Of a stretch of DNA of 5,000 bases, positions 1-5,000 are shown piece by piece. The DNA lies in assembly GCA_002292975.1 (NCBI GenBank), contig DBCI01000051.1, forward strand, positions 1 to 5,000, read 5' to 3'. A model generated the notes under the pieces. It did not search any database, was not told the DNA's origin, and saw nothing but the letters and a program-made list of their open reading frames with translations. The DNA is from Polynucleobacter sp. UBA962. GTDB lineage: Bacteria; Pseudomonadota; Gammaproteobacteria; Burkholderiales; Burkholderiaceae. The translations under genes and the position numbers were made by a program. Each line of letters opens with the position of its first letter. Position 1 is the first letter of the stretch.

Positions 1-170
1 TAAGAGAACAGGGTGACGAGGTAATCCCCGTTGCTGAGAGCTGTTTGCATTTCTGCAAAGCAGTTCTCTAGCTCGCTTGTATGATCTATGCGCCAAGCGT
101 GTTTGACGTGTTGATAGAGTCGGCTACTCGGATGCTCCTGACTACTATTCACATCATCTAGAAGGAACAT
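1..170 (-). CDS. pabB: Probable aminodeoxychorismate synthase component I, N-terminal part (cut by window edge)
   Basis: An open frame starts at ATG 170-168 and runs off the left edge, giving 56 codons. The protein begins MFLLDDVNSS, followed by SSRLYQH at about residues 15-21 and an acidic stretch leading to DYLVTLFS. The LLDD...SSRLY opening resembles the N-terminus of betaproteobacterial PabB proteins; this is family recall, and the catalytic chorismate-binding domain lies outside the window. PabB works with the glutaminase PabA to turn chorismate and glutamine into 4-amino-4-deoxychorismate, the precursor of p-aminobenzoate for folate. Some betaproteobacterial PabB proteins carry a fused PabC lyase domain, which cannot be checked here. 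ATG 170 is the first usable start after an in-frame stop inside the upstream gene. It has no Shine-Dalgarno site and sits 5 bases after the isomerase stop, so translational coupling is likely. A strong hairpin lies at codons 35-45. Confidence 0.6.
   Translation of the reverse strand, partial: MFLLDDVNSSQEHPSSRLYQHVKHAWRIDHTSELENCFAEMQTALSNGDYLVTLFS
36..68 (-). other. Imperfect stem-loop with GAAA tetraloop inside pabB
   Basis: In the minus-strand transcript, GAGAACTGCTTTGCA (68-54) pairs with TGCAAACAGCTCTC (49-36) around a GAAA loop (53-50). This gives 13 Watson-Crick pairs, one A/C mismatch (64/40) and one bulged C (60). GAAA belongs to the GNRA class of stable tetraloops. The hairpin lies about 100 bases after the pabB start codon and codes for ENCFAEMQTAL. 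No T-run follows, so it is not an intrinsic terminator. The pairing is read directly; any function is unknown and it could be chance. Confidence 0.4.
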
Positions 171-175
171 TTGGT

Positions 176-751
176 TTATTTCAGGATGGTGGCCGATTCA
201 ATCACAACAGGAGTATTGGGCACATCGGCCATGCGACCACGCGGCGTCGATGCAATACCAGTGGGCGTCTGTTTGATCTTATCGATCGTTGCTTGCCCAG
301 AAATAACCCGACCAAAAACGGTGTAACCATTACCCATCGCATTGGGGTAATCTAAGCCCGGATTGTCTTTGACATTAATATAGAACTGCGCAGTGGCTGA
401 GTCTGGATCAGAGGTTCTGGCCATCGCAATCGTATAGCTCTGATTCTTTAAACCATTCTGCGCCTCAGAGACCACAGGGGCTTGCGTGGGCTTTTGTACT
501 AAATCAGTGGTGAACCCACCGCCTTGCACCATGAACCCATTAATCACGCGATGGAATACCGTCCCATTGTAAAAACCACTTTTGACATAGCCTAAAAAGT
601 TATTGACGGTCTTTGGTGCACGATCTGATTCAAGATCCACCACAAAATTACCTTGATTGGTCTTGAACTCCACTTTGGGGCCCGCATGAGCGACCGAAGA
701 GAGGGTGACGATACTTAGTGCTAGACCCAGGCTCATCCATAGTTTGCGCAT
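176..751 (-). CDS. ppiA: Periplasmic cyclophilin-type peptidyl-prolyl cis-trans isomerase (PpiA-like)
   Basis: The 191-residue protein catalyses cis-trans isomerisation of X-Pro peptide bonds and should assist folding of exported proteins. Residues 1-23 form a Sec signal peptide: MRKLW, a hydrophobic core, then a SSVAHA cleavage motif before Gly24. The mature part is one cyclophilin domain. FHRVI at 66-70 carries the catalytic Arg68, followed by GFMVQGGGF at 72-80, TIAMART at 107-113 and SATAQFYINV at 118-127. The domain closely resembles E. coli PpiA (FHRVIPGFMIQGGGF) and is of similar length. An in-frame ATG at 757 would add two residues, but AAGGA (763-759) lies only 1 base from it and 7 bases from ATG 751, so 751 is preferred. 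The gene lies 44 bases after umuC and 5 bases before pabB, probably in the same transcript. I see no convincing promoter of its own. The assignment is firm; the exact symbol is by similarity. Confidence 0.93.
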   Translation of the reverse strand: MRKLWMSLGLALSIVTLSSVAHAGPKVEFKTNQGNFVVDLESDRAPKTVNNFLGYVKSGFYNGTVFHRVINGFMVQGGGFTTDLVQKPTQAPVVSEAQNGLKNQSYTIAMARTSDPDSATAQFYINVKDNPGLDYPNAMGNGYTVFGRVISGQATIDKIKQTPTGIASTPRGRMADVPNTPVVIESATILK

Positions 752-757
752 ATTCAT

Positions 758-765
758 TTCCTTCT
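758..765 (-). promoter_or_regulatory. Ribosome binding site deciding the start of the isomerase gene
   Basis: The minus strand reads AGAAGGAA across 765-758. The AAGGA core is 7 bases before ATG 751 and only 1 base before ATG 757. This favours the downstream start and shortens the signal peptide by two residues. It is the clearest Shine-Dalgarno site on the minus strand of this window; umuD, umuC and pabB lack one. Confidence 0.7.
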
Positions 766-795
766 GTGTGCGTAGGTTGTTGATGATTGATTGTA

Positions 796-2091
796 TTAGC
801 GATTGGCCTGTGCCTGCGCCAGCTCATTCCAAGCGGTTGTGTAGTTGGGGCTACGCTGCAAAGAGCGCATGGTCCAGCGTGGTCGCAGGCCCGCCCCGGC
901 GAGTCTTAGGGTATTAGAGCCATAGGTGTGATTAAGACGATCCATGATTTGCATTAACGAGCGTGAGCGCGTCGTGTCTGGCGTGGCACAAAATAAATTT
1001 GCTTGCGCTTGGTCTGCCGGGTAGAGTCCTAATAGCATGACCCCTGCCTTTTTATAGGCATAACTAGGGCGATAGATGTTCTGAACTCCTAAGCTTGCAA
1101 GTTCGGCTAGATGGCGCGTGTCATCGGTTCCCGTAATGAGCGGAATGGTAATGCTCTTGGCGTATTGCTCACCCTGTTGGGTAAATGGATTAGTACGAAT
1201 ATAGACCAAGAGATGGGAGCAAAATGATTGCTGCTGACGTAATTTCTCGGCAGCACGGCTGACGTAACTCACAACCGCTTCTTGTAATTCCGGAAGGTGA
1301 TGCACGGGTTTACCAAAACTCTTGCTGGAGATAATTTGCTGCTTACGGACGAGATGCTCATCGTGCGTTTCTTCTAAATCAAGACAGCTAATGCCATTGA
1401 GTTCATTGACAGTACGCTCTAAGACCACCCCAAAGCGTTTACGAATCAGGCTAGTGGAGGCGTATTTCAGATCACAGACCGAGTGGATGCCAAGTTGATT
1501 GAGCTTAATTGTGAGACGTCGCCCAACCCCCCAAACTTCACTAACCTCAATACTACTCATGAGGGCATCTTCTTCTAAGCGATTGCAATGCCCCCAACTA
1601 AATACACCCTTGTAATCGAGGCGCTTCTTGGCAATGTGGTTAGCGAGCTTTGCCAAGGTTTTGCTTTGACCAATACCAATGCAGGTCGGCAAACCCAAGT
1701 AATGCTTAATACGCTTGCGCATCGCTTGTGCCTGAGCAATTAGATCGAGGCGCATGCCACTCAAATCTAAGAAGCATTCATCGATGGAGTAAATTTCTTG
1801 ATGGGGTGAGAGCTCACCAAGCAGTGCCATGAGGCGGGCGCTCATATCGCCATACAAGGTGTAATTTGAGCTCAGCCAAATTAAGCCGTGCGATTGCACA
1901 AAGTGCTTGGCTTCAAAGAAGGGCGCTCCCATCCGAATTCCTAAAGCACGCGCCTCTTGACTACGGGCCACAATGCAACCGTCATTATTGGATAAAACAA
2001 CTACGGGCTTGCCCTCAAGGCGTGGATTAAAGACCCGCTCGCAAGAGACATAAAAATTATTGCCATCGACCAAGGCAAACATCGTGCGCAT
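796..2091 (-). CDS. umuC: DNA polymerase V catalytic subunit UmuC (Y-family translesion polymerase)
   Basis: The 431-residue protein is the catalytic subunit of the SOS-induced polymerase that, with UmuD'2, RecA and ATP, copies past lesions at the cost of mutations. Numbered from ATG 2091, the palm motif [10 protein letters not shown] holds catalytic Asp9 and steric-gate Tyr14. [10 protein letters not shown] (101-110) holds Asp104 and Glu105. A helix-hairpin-helix region with WGVGRR lies at 187-192, the little-finger domain follows, and QANLF at 363-367 matches the beta-clamp-binding motif (QLNLF in E. coli UmuC). The C-terminal tail after about residue 380 matches the UmuC-specific DUF4113 region. 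E. coli UmuC has 422 residues, so this copy is full length. A second ATG at 2082 gives MFALVDGN, which aligns with the E. coli start and numbering (D6, Y11, D101, E102) and may be the true start. Neither has a Shine-Dalgarno site. ATG 2091 is 3 bases after the umuD stop, so coupled translation is likely. No key residue is missing. Confidence 0.96.
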   Translation of the reverse strand: MRTMFALVDGNNFYVSCERVFNPRLEGKPVVVLSNNDGCIVARSQEARALGIRMGAPFFEAKHFVQSHGLIWLSSNYTLYGDMSARLMALLGELSPHQEIYSIDECFLDLSGMRLDLIAQAQAMRKRIKHYLGLPTCIGIGQSKTLAKLANHIAKKRLDYKGVFSWGHCNRLEEDALMSSIEVSEVWGVGRRLTIKLNQLGIHSVCDLKYASTSLIRKRFGVVLERTVNELNGISCLDLEETHDEHLVRKQQIISSKSFGKPVHHLPELQEAVVSYVSRAAEKLRQQQSFCSHLLVYIRTNPFTQQGEQYAKSITIPLITGTDDTRHLAELASLGVQNIYRPSYAYKKAGVMLLGLYPADQAQANLFCATPDTTRSRSLMQIMDRLNHTYGSNTLRLAGAGLRPRWTMRSLQRSPNYTTAWNELAQAQANR

Positions 2092-2094
2092 GAT

Positions 2095-2541
2095 TCACAC
2101 TTTGTGCACAACGTGGGCAACAACACCCCAAATCTGTAACTCTTGCCCATTCTGAATTGCAATATCGGGGTAGTTAGGATTGTCGGCACGTAAGATCACC
2201 TTGCCCCGTTGATGATGCAAGCGTTTGACCGTGAGCTCACCATCGAGCACGGCAATGACTACGCGACCATGATTAGGTTCAAGCGAGCGATCCACCACCA
2301 GCAAATCTCCATCATGAATACCAGCCCCAATCATGGAGTCACCCTTCACGCGCAAGAAAAAGGTAGCTTCAGGATGTAAGACCAGGTGCTCATTGAGATC
2401 TAGGCGTTTGTCGTAATGATCGGCAGCAGGTGAAGGAAAACCGGCCGGGGCTCGTCCGGCGATTAAGGGTAGACGCGACAGCCGATGAATGATCGGTGTA
2501 AATACATTGGGAACATGGGGGTCGAAGGAGGTAATTTTCAT
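2095..2541 (-). CDS. umuD: UmuD, self-cleaving accessory subunit of DNA polymerase V (LexA/S24 peptidase family)
   Basis: The 148-residue protein is cut by RecA-stimulated self-cleavage to UmuD', which joins UmuC to form polymerase V. The cleavage site is Ala33-Gly34 in PAGFPSPAADH; E. coli has Cys24-Gly25 in CGFPSPAADY. The catalytic dyad is Ser69 in VKGDSM and Lys106 in LTVKRL. The spacings, 35 residues from the cut-site Gly to Ser and 37 from Ser to Lys, equal those in E. coli, so the protease should be active. HDGDLLVVDRS at 76-86 is also typical of the fold. The protein is about 9 residues longer than E. coli UmuD (139), all at the N-terminus. ATG 2541 is the only possible start, because no start codon lies between it and the in-frame TGA at 2592-2590. 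The LexA box ends 3 bases before this ATG and no Shine-Dalgarno site is present. umuC follows after 3 bases. Confidence 0.96.
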   Translation of the reverse strand: MKITSFDPHVPNVFTPIIHRLSRLPLIAGRAPAGFPSPAADHYDKRLDLNEHLVLHPEATFFLRVKGDSMIGAGIHDGDLLVVDRSLEPNHGRVVIAVLDGELTVKRLHHQRGKVILRADNPNYPDIAIQNGQELQIWGVVAHVVHKV

Positions 2542-2544
2542 ATA

Positions 2545-2560
2545 CTGTATATTTATACAG
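2545..2560 (-). promoter_or_regulatory. LexA operator (SOS box) of umuDC
   Basis: The 16-base site CTGTATATTTATACAG fits the gammaproteobacterial/betaproteobacterial LexA consensus CTG-N10-CAG. It is extended to TA...TA on both sides (2543-2562), as in the strongest E. coli boxes. The half-sites CTGTATA and TATACAG are perfect inverted repeats. The operator ends 3 bases before the umuD start, so bound LexA would block transcription start or early elongation. RecA-triggered LexA self-cleavage should therefore induce umuDC after DNA damage. The site is read directly; the regulation is established for the family. Confidence 0.93.
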
Positions 2561-2563
2561 TAT

Positions 2564-2593
2564 ATAGTAATTTTGATGCTTCTAAAGGGTCAA
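2564..2593 (-). promoter_or_regulatory. Candidate sigma-70 promoter of umuDC
   Basis: The minus strand has TTGACC (2593-2588; 5 of 6 to TTGACA) and TACTAT (2569-2564; 4 of 6 to TATAAT), separated by 18 bases. Transcription would start inside the LexA box around 2557 and leave a leader of only about 15 bases. A second possible -10, TATAAA (2557-2552), lies within the operator but has no good -35 partner. Either choice places the promoter and operator in overlap, as expected for an SOS gene. The -35 lies 7 bases after the rarA stop codon. Confidence 0.45.
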
Positions 2594-2600
2594 GCGAGCC

Positions 2601-3914
2601 CTAAGACCCCTTCGCCTTGGTATCGAGATCCTTTAAAAAGCGCATGCGTTCGGCAATCTTGCTCTCAAGCCCACGATCAACTGGTTCATACCAAGAGGGC
2701 TCTTTCATACCCTCGGGTAAATAAGACTCACCAGCGGCATACGCATGTGGCTCATCGTGCGCATAGCGATAAGCATGACCATGACCCAACTCTTTTAGGA
2801 GTTGGGTAGGCGCATTACGCAAATGGATGGGGACATCACGACTGCGATCCTGCGCCACAAAATCACGCGCCGCATTAAATGCCTTGTAACTCGCATTACT
2901 CTTTGGGGCGATTGCTAAGTACACCACGGCTTGTCCTAAAGCTAGCTCACCCTCAGGCGAGCCTAAGCGTTCATAGGTCTGTGCTGCATCGTTGGCTAGT
3001 TGCATGGCGCGTGGGTCCGCTAAACCAATATCTTCCCAAGCCATTCGCACAATCCGCCTAGCGAGATAGCGTGGGTCAGTGCCGCCATCGAGCATGCGGC
3101 ATAACCAATACAGAGCAGCATCGGGATGGGAACCGCGTACTGATTTATGCAAGGCAGAGATCTGATCGTAAAACTGATCGCCGCCTTTATCAAAACGTCG
3201 TGCGTTCAGAGTCAGGGTATTGGCAATAAAGCGCGTATCAATTTCAGTAACAGGATTATTTGGAGGACTCAAAGCGCCTTGCAGTTGCTCAAGCAAATTG
3301 ATTAAACGACGTGCATCTCCATCGGCATAAGCAACAATGGTCTCAAGTGCGTCGTCAGTGAATGCTGTATTGGGTAAAGCATGTTTGCGTGCACGCTCTA
3401 AGAGATGGGCTAGCTCATTGTGATCAAGTGACTTTAAGACATAAACCTGAGCGCGTGAGAGGAGGGCGGAGTTCACCTCAAAGGACGGGTTCTCAGTCGT
3501 TGCCCCAATCAAGGTAAAGAGCCCGGATTCTAGATGGGGTAAGAGCGCATCTTGTTGGCTCTTATTAAAGCGATGAATCTCATCCACAAACAAAATAGTT
3601 TGCTTACCGAATTGCGCCATATCAAGCCGCGCTTGTTCAATCGCCTCACGGATTTCTTTGACGCCTGCAAGAACGGCTGAAATAGAAATGAATGAGCGTG
3701 CAAACGCTTGCGCAGAGAGTCTAGCAATCGTTGTTTTGCCAACCCCTGGAGGCCCCCACAAAATCATGGAATGTGGCTGACCCGATTGAAAGGCTAAATA
3801 GAGCGGTTTACCAATACCCAGTAAATGGGTCTGACCAATGAGTTCATTAATCTTCTGGGGACGCAATACCTCGGCAAGGGGTGGTATTGGTTTGGAAGCA
3901 AATAAATCTGACAT
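2601..3914 (-). CDS. rarA: Replication-associated recombination protein A (RarA/MgsA, AAA+ ATPase)
   Basis: This 437-residue cytosolic AAA+ ATPase of the clamp-loader-like RarA/Mgs1/WRNIP1 family acts at stalled replication forks and interacts with SSB in E. coli. Numbered from ATG 3914, it shows Walker [10 protein letters not shown] (54-62), Walker [10 protein letters not shown] (108-116), sensor 1 [13 protein letters not shown] (134-146), an arginine-finger region LLSRAQVY (151-158) and sensor 2 [12 protein letters not shown] (198-209). The C-terminal tetramerisation region includes [15 protein letters not shown] at about 248-262 and [12 protein letters not shown] near 292-303. The length is close to E. 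coli RarA (447). A TTG two codons upstream (3920) could extend it to MIM..., but MSDLF is the more likely start; neither has a good Shine-Dalgarno site. The gene is divergent from the yqhA-like gene and followed after 59 bases by umuD. Near its 3' end it contains a perfect 9-bp inverted repeat (2784-2807). It appears intact. Confidence 0.95.
   Translation of the reverse strand: MSDLFASKPIPPLAEVLRPQKINELIGQTHLLGIGKPLYLAFQSGQPHSMILWGPPGVGKTTIARLSAQAFARSFISISAVLAGVKEIREAIEQARLDMAQFGKQTILFVDEIHRFNKSQQDALLPHLESGLFTLIGATTENPSFEVNSALLSRAQVYVLKSLDHNELAHLLERARKHALPNTAFTDDALETIVAYADGDARRLINLLEQLQGALSPPNNPVTEIDTRFIANTLTLNARRFDKGGDQFYDQISALHKSVRGSHPDAALYWLCRMLDGGTDPRYLARRIVRMAWEDIGLADPRAMQLANDAAQTYERLGSPEGELALGQAVVYLAIAPKSNASYKAFNAARDFVAQDRSRDVPIHLRNAPTQLLKELGHGHAYRYAHDEPHAYAAGESYLPEGMKEPSWYEPVDRGLESKIAERMRFLKDLDTKAKGS
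2784..2807 (-). repeat. Perfect 9-bp inverted repeat inside rarA
   Basis: ACCCAACTC (2784-2792) and GAGTTGGGT (2799-2807) are exact reverse complements around a 6-base spacer. In the rarA transcript this forms a hairpin with loop CUAAAA. It encodes the conserved PTQLLKELG segment, codon by codon ACC CAA CTC CTA AAA GAG TTG GGT. No T-run follows on either strand, so it is not an ordinary terminator. It could be chance from the repeated leucine and glutamine/glutamate codons. Confidence 0.5.
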
Positions 3915-3939
3915 GATCAAAGTATTCTCGCACTTTTAC

Positions 3940-3946
3940 AAAGGAG
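3940..3946 (+). promoter_or_regulatory. Strong Shine-Dalgarno site ahead of a 15-codon frame
   Basis: AAAGGAG is an almost full match to the anti-Shine-Dalgarno end of 16S rRNA and lies 6 bases before ATG 3953. It is 46 bases from the yqhA-like start at 3993, too far to serve that start directly. It is the best ribosome binding site in the window, which is the main argument that the short frame behind it is translated. Confidence 0.65.
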
Positions 3947-3952
3947 ATTCAT

Positions 3953-4000
3953 ATGTCATCCAACCTACACAAATTTAGCTACAATTTGCCCTATGAATGA
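3953..4000 (+). CDS. Possible leader peptide (15 residues) upstream of the yqhA-like gene
   Basis: ATG 3953 opens a frame for [15 protein letters not shown] that ends at TGA 3998-4000. It is preceded by AAAGGAG at ideal spacing. Its last 8 bases overlap the first bases of the yqhA-like gene (ATG 3993), in a different frame. The main gene has no Shine-Dalgarno site of its own, so ribosomes finishing the short frame could step back and restart there. The peptide shows no run of a single amino acid as in classical attenuators, no signal peptide and no membrane segment. Translation is an inference from the ribosome binding site. The alternative is that the purine-rich stretch is chance and the main gene is read from a leaderless or unusual transcript. 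Confidence 0.4.
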   Translation: MSSNLHKFSYNLPYE

Positions 4001-4535
4001 AAACAAGCCGCTTGAGACCGAACAAAAATTACGCACCTTGCCACGCTGGATTTTTATGTCCCGTTGGTTGCAAGCCCCTTTATATATTGGCTTAATCGTT
4101 GCTCAAGGTGTTTATGTTTGGCAATTTTGGATGGAGCTCGTTCACCTCATTAGCGCAATGCAGGATAAGGGCATGACCGAGACCGCTCTGATGCTGGTCG
4201 TGTTGGGGCTGATTGATGTGGTGATGATCTCAAACTTACTGGTGATGGTGATTGTGGGTGGTTGGGAGACCTTTGTTTCTCGCCTAGATCTTCATCACCA
4301 TCCGGACCAACCCGAGTGGTTGTCGCATGTGAATGCAGGAGTACTGAAGGTTAAACTCGCAACGGCGATTATTGGCATCTCATCGATTCATTTGCTCAAG
4401 ACCTTTATTAATGCATCTTCCTACGATGAGAAGACCTTGCTCTGGCAAACCTTAATACATGTCACTTTTGTGATCTCGGCAGTAGCAATTGCGTATACCG
4501 AGAAGATTCTTGCCTCAACGCACAAAAGGCACTAA
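3993..4535 (+). CDS. YqhA/UPF0114 (TIGR00645) family inner-membrane protein
   Basis: This 180-residue integral membrane protein has no established function. It resembles E. coli YqhA (164 residues) along its length: [12 protein letters not shown] (23-34) against [38 protein letters not shown] (71-96, written here from two adjoining motifs), [11 protein letters not shown] (129-139) against ISSIHLLRVFM, and IHVTFVISA (155-163) against IHLTFVLSA. Likely membrane helices are at about 27-47, 65-90, 117-138 and 150-168. The N-terminus is about 14 residues longer than in E. coli and is polar ([12 protein letters not shown]). The start at 3993 has no Shine-Dalgarno site and overlaps the 15-codon frame 3953-4000. 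TACAAT at 3980-3985 resembles a -10 element and would put a transcript start at the ATG itself, but no -35 is visible. The gene is divergent from rarA and convergent with the DUF3429-type gene. Family assignment is confident; role unknown. Confidence 0.88.
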   Translation: MNENKPLETEQKLRTLPRWIFMSRWLQAPLYIGLIVAQGVYVWQFWMELVHLISAMQDKGMTETALMLVVLGLIDVVMISNLLVMVIVGGWETFVSRLDLHHHPDQPEWLSHVNAGVLKVKLATAIIGISSIHLLKTFINASSYDEKTLLWQTLIHVTFVISAVAIAYTEKILASTHKRH

Positions 4536-4555
4536 GAGAGCTATTTACTCTTAGT
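4531..4555. terminator. Candidate bidirectional terminator hairpin between convergent genes
   Basis: ACTAAGAG (4531-4538) and CTCTTAGT (4548-4555) form a perfect 8-bp stem with a 9-base loop. The yqhA-like stop TAA (4533-4535) lies in one arm and the stop of the minus-strand gene (complement of 4551-4553) in the other. On the minus strand the stem is followed by GCCTTTTG; on the plus strand only by AGTTTCC. The stem is AT-rich and the T-runs are short, so termination may be weak. Its position in a 15-base gap between convergent genes supports the call. Confidence 0.4.
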
Positions 4556-5000
4556 AGTTTCCTAACAGGGTAATGATTCCTGCCCACGATAGACAAATCG
4601 ATGCCACCACCGTAAGGTGGGTGCGCATCCTGAGGAAAGCATTCGCAGTTTCCTCATTGGCAAAGTAATTCTGATAAGTGCTTTGATCAATCATTCGTTG
4701 CACAATCAAGGTAATTGCTAAGAGTAGTAGTGCAAGTGGAATGTAGACATGGATTGCTAACCACGCGACCAAAGCGGGGATGATTCCCCAAATCCAAACA
4801 CTATGATCGAGCCAGCGATTGTGTGAGTTCTGACCCATGGTTCTAAAGCATGCCCCCCAATGCAAAGCCCCCAAGAAAGATGCAATCACTGCGCCATAGG
4901 CCACTAAAGACTCTAGTGCAATTAAATCATTAGGGCTATCTGCAAACTGAACACTCAAGGCAAGACCCACAAATGGAATCAGTCCTGCATAACCCATTGC
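4551..5000 (-). CDS. DUF3429 family membrane protein (5' end probably outside the window)
   Basis: The frame is open to the right edge; an ATG at 4997 would give 148 residues. The sequence shows the features I associate with DUF3429 (related to eukaryotic TMEM69): GYAGLIPF at 2-9, YGAVIASFLGALHWG at 34-48 and a final segment with RTHLTVVASICLSWAG at 125-140. Five hydrophobic segments are visible at about 2-18, 31-47, 68-84, 86-102 and 127-146, so it should be an inner-membrane protein. No enzymatic function is known for the family and none can be read here. Family members usually have several residues before GYAGLIPF, and the codon before ATG 4997 is GCA in an open frame, so the true start probably lies beyond position 5000. 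The gene converges on the yqhA-like gene with 15 bases between the stop codons. Confidence 0.8.
   Translation of the reverse strand, partial: AMGYAGLIPFVGLALSVQFADSPNDLIALESLVAYGAVIASFLGALHWGACFRTMGQNSHNRWLDHSVWIWGIIPALVAWLAIHVYIPLALLLLAITLIVQRMIDQSTYQNYFANEETANAFLRMRTHLTVVASICLSWAGIITLLGNY

Noticed and set aside
790..795. TACAAT on the minus strand after the umuC stop as a promoter of the isomerase gene
   Set aside because: The hexamer is good, but the sequence 16-18 bases upstream (GCAGGC region) is not a -35 and there is no extended -10.
705..917. Plus-strand open frame of 70 codons opposite the isomerase start and umuC end
   Set aside because: Antisense to two well-supported genes, no family resemblance and no reason to prefer it.
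2001..2189. Minus-strand open frame of 62 codons across the umuD-umuC junction
   Set aside because: Out-of-frame overlap with both real genes; no family features.
2444..2460. GCCGG/CCGGC inverted repeat over the UmuD cleavage-site codons
   Set aside because: Five pairs only, made by GC-rich codons for Gly, Arg, Ala and Pro; no sign of a separate function.
2587..2609. Inverted repeat GGGTC/GACCC after rarA, followed on the minus strand by TTT, as a rarA terminator
   Set aside because: Only a 5-bp stem with a 13-base loop and three T residues; one arm overlaps the candidate umuDC -35. Too weak to call.
2489..2809. Plus-strand open frame of 106 codons spanning the umuD promoter and rarA 3' end
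   Set aside because: It runs antisense across the SOS box and two firm genes; the protein is low-complexity (many H, S, R) and matches nothing recognisable.
3915..3992. A clear rarA promoter in the divergent region
   Set aside because: The best minus-strand pair (TTGGAT and TGTAAA, 17-base gap) matches consensus at only 3 and 4 of 6 positions, so no call is made.
1..5000. CRISPR array, tRNA, insertion sequence, phage or defence genes
   Set aside because: No regularly spaced repeats, cloverleaf, transposase, integrase or defence domain was seen; gaps between genes are all under 80 bases.

Overview
The window looks like chromosomal DNA from a betaproteobacterium of the order Burkholderiales. 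Moderate GC content by eye, compact gene packing and the protein types would fit a genus such as Polynucleobacter, but that is an inference from protein resemblance and composition, not a database match. There are no mobile elements, tRNA or rRNA genes, CRISPR arrays or phage genes. Apart from two small membrane proteins of unknown role, the genes belong to well-known families.

Layout, left to right. Positions 1-170 (minus strand) hold the first 56 codons of a probable pabB (aminodeoxychorismate synthase component I), cut by the window edge. It follows a periplasmic cyclophilin-type peptidyl-prolyl isomerase (176-751, minus) with only 5 bases between them. Upstream of that lies the SOS mutagenesis pair umuC (796-2091, minus) and umuD (2095-2541, minus), 3 bases apart, with a near-ideal LexA operator (2545-2560) directly in front of the umuD start codon. 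Further upstream, 59 bases away, is rarA (2601-3914, minus), an AAA+ ATPase of stalled replication forks. A 78-base divergent region separates rarA from a YqhA/UPF0114-type membrane protein gene on the plus strand (3993-4535). This region contains an overlooked 15-codon open frame with a strong ribosome binding site that overlaps the yqhA-like start. The last gene (4551 to the right edge, minus) is a DUF3429-type membrane protein, convergent with the yqhA-like gene. Both stop codons of that convergent pair lie in the arms of a small hairpin.

How the genes fit together. rarA, umuD, umuC, ppi and pabB run in the same direction without an obvious strong terminator between them. RarA and UmuD'2C both act when replication forks stall, so their adjacency makes functional sense. 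UmuD keeps its self-cleavage site and Ser/Lys dyad, and UmuC keeps its catalytic acids, steric-gate tyrosine and clamp-binding motif, so the pair should be a working, damage-inducible DNA polymerase V. The isomerase and pabB downstream are housekeeping genes that may receive read-through from the SOS promoter.

I found no clearly new biological system. The points most worth a second look are the umuD start, which has the LexA operator where a Shine-Dalgarno site would be, the 15-codon leader frame ahead of the yqhA-like gene, and two strong hairpins inside coding sequence.
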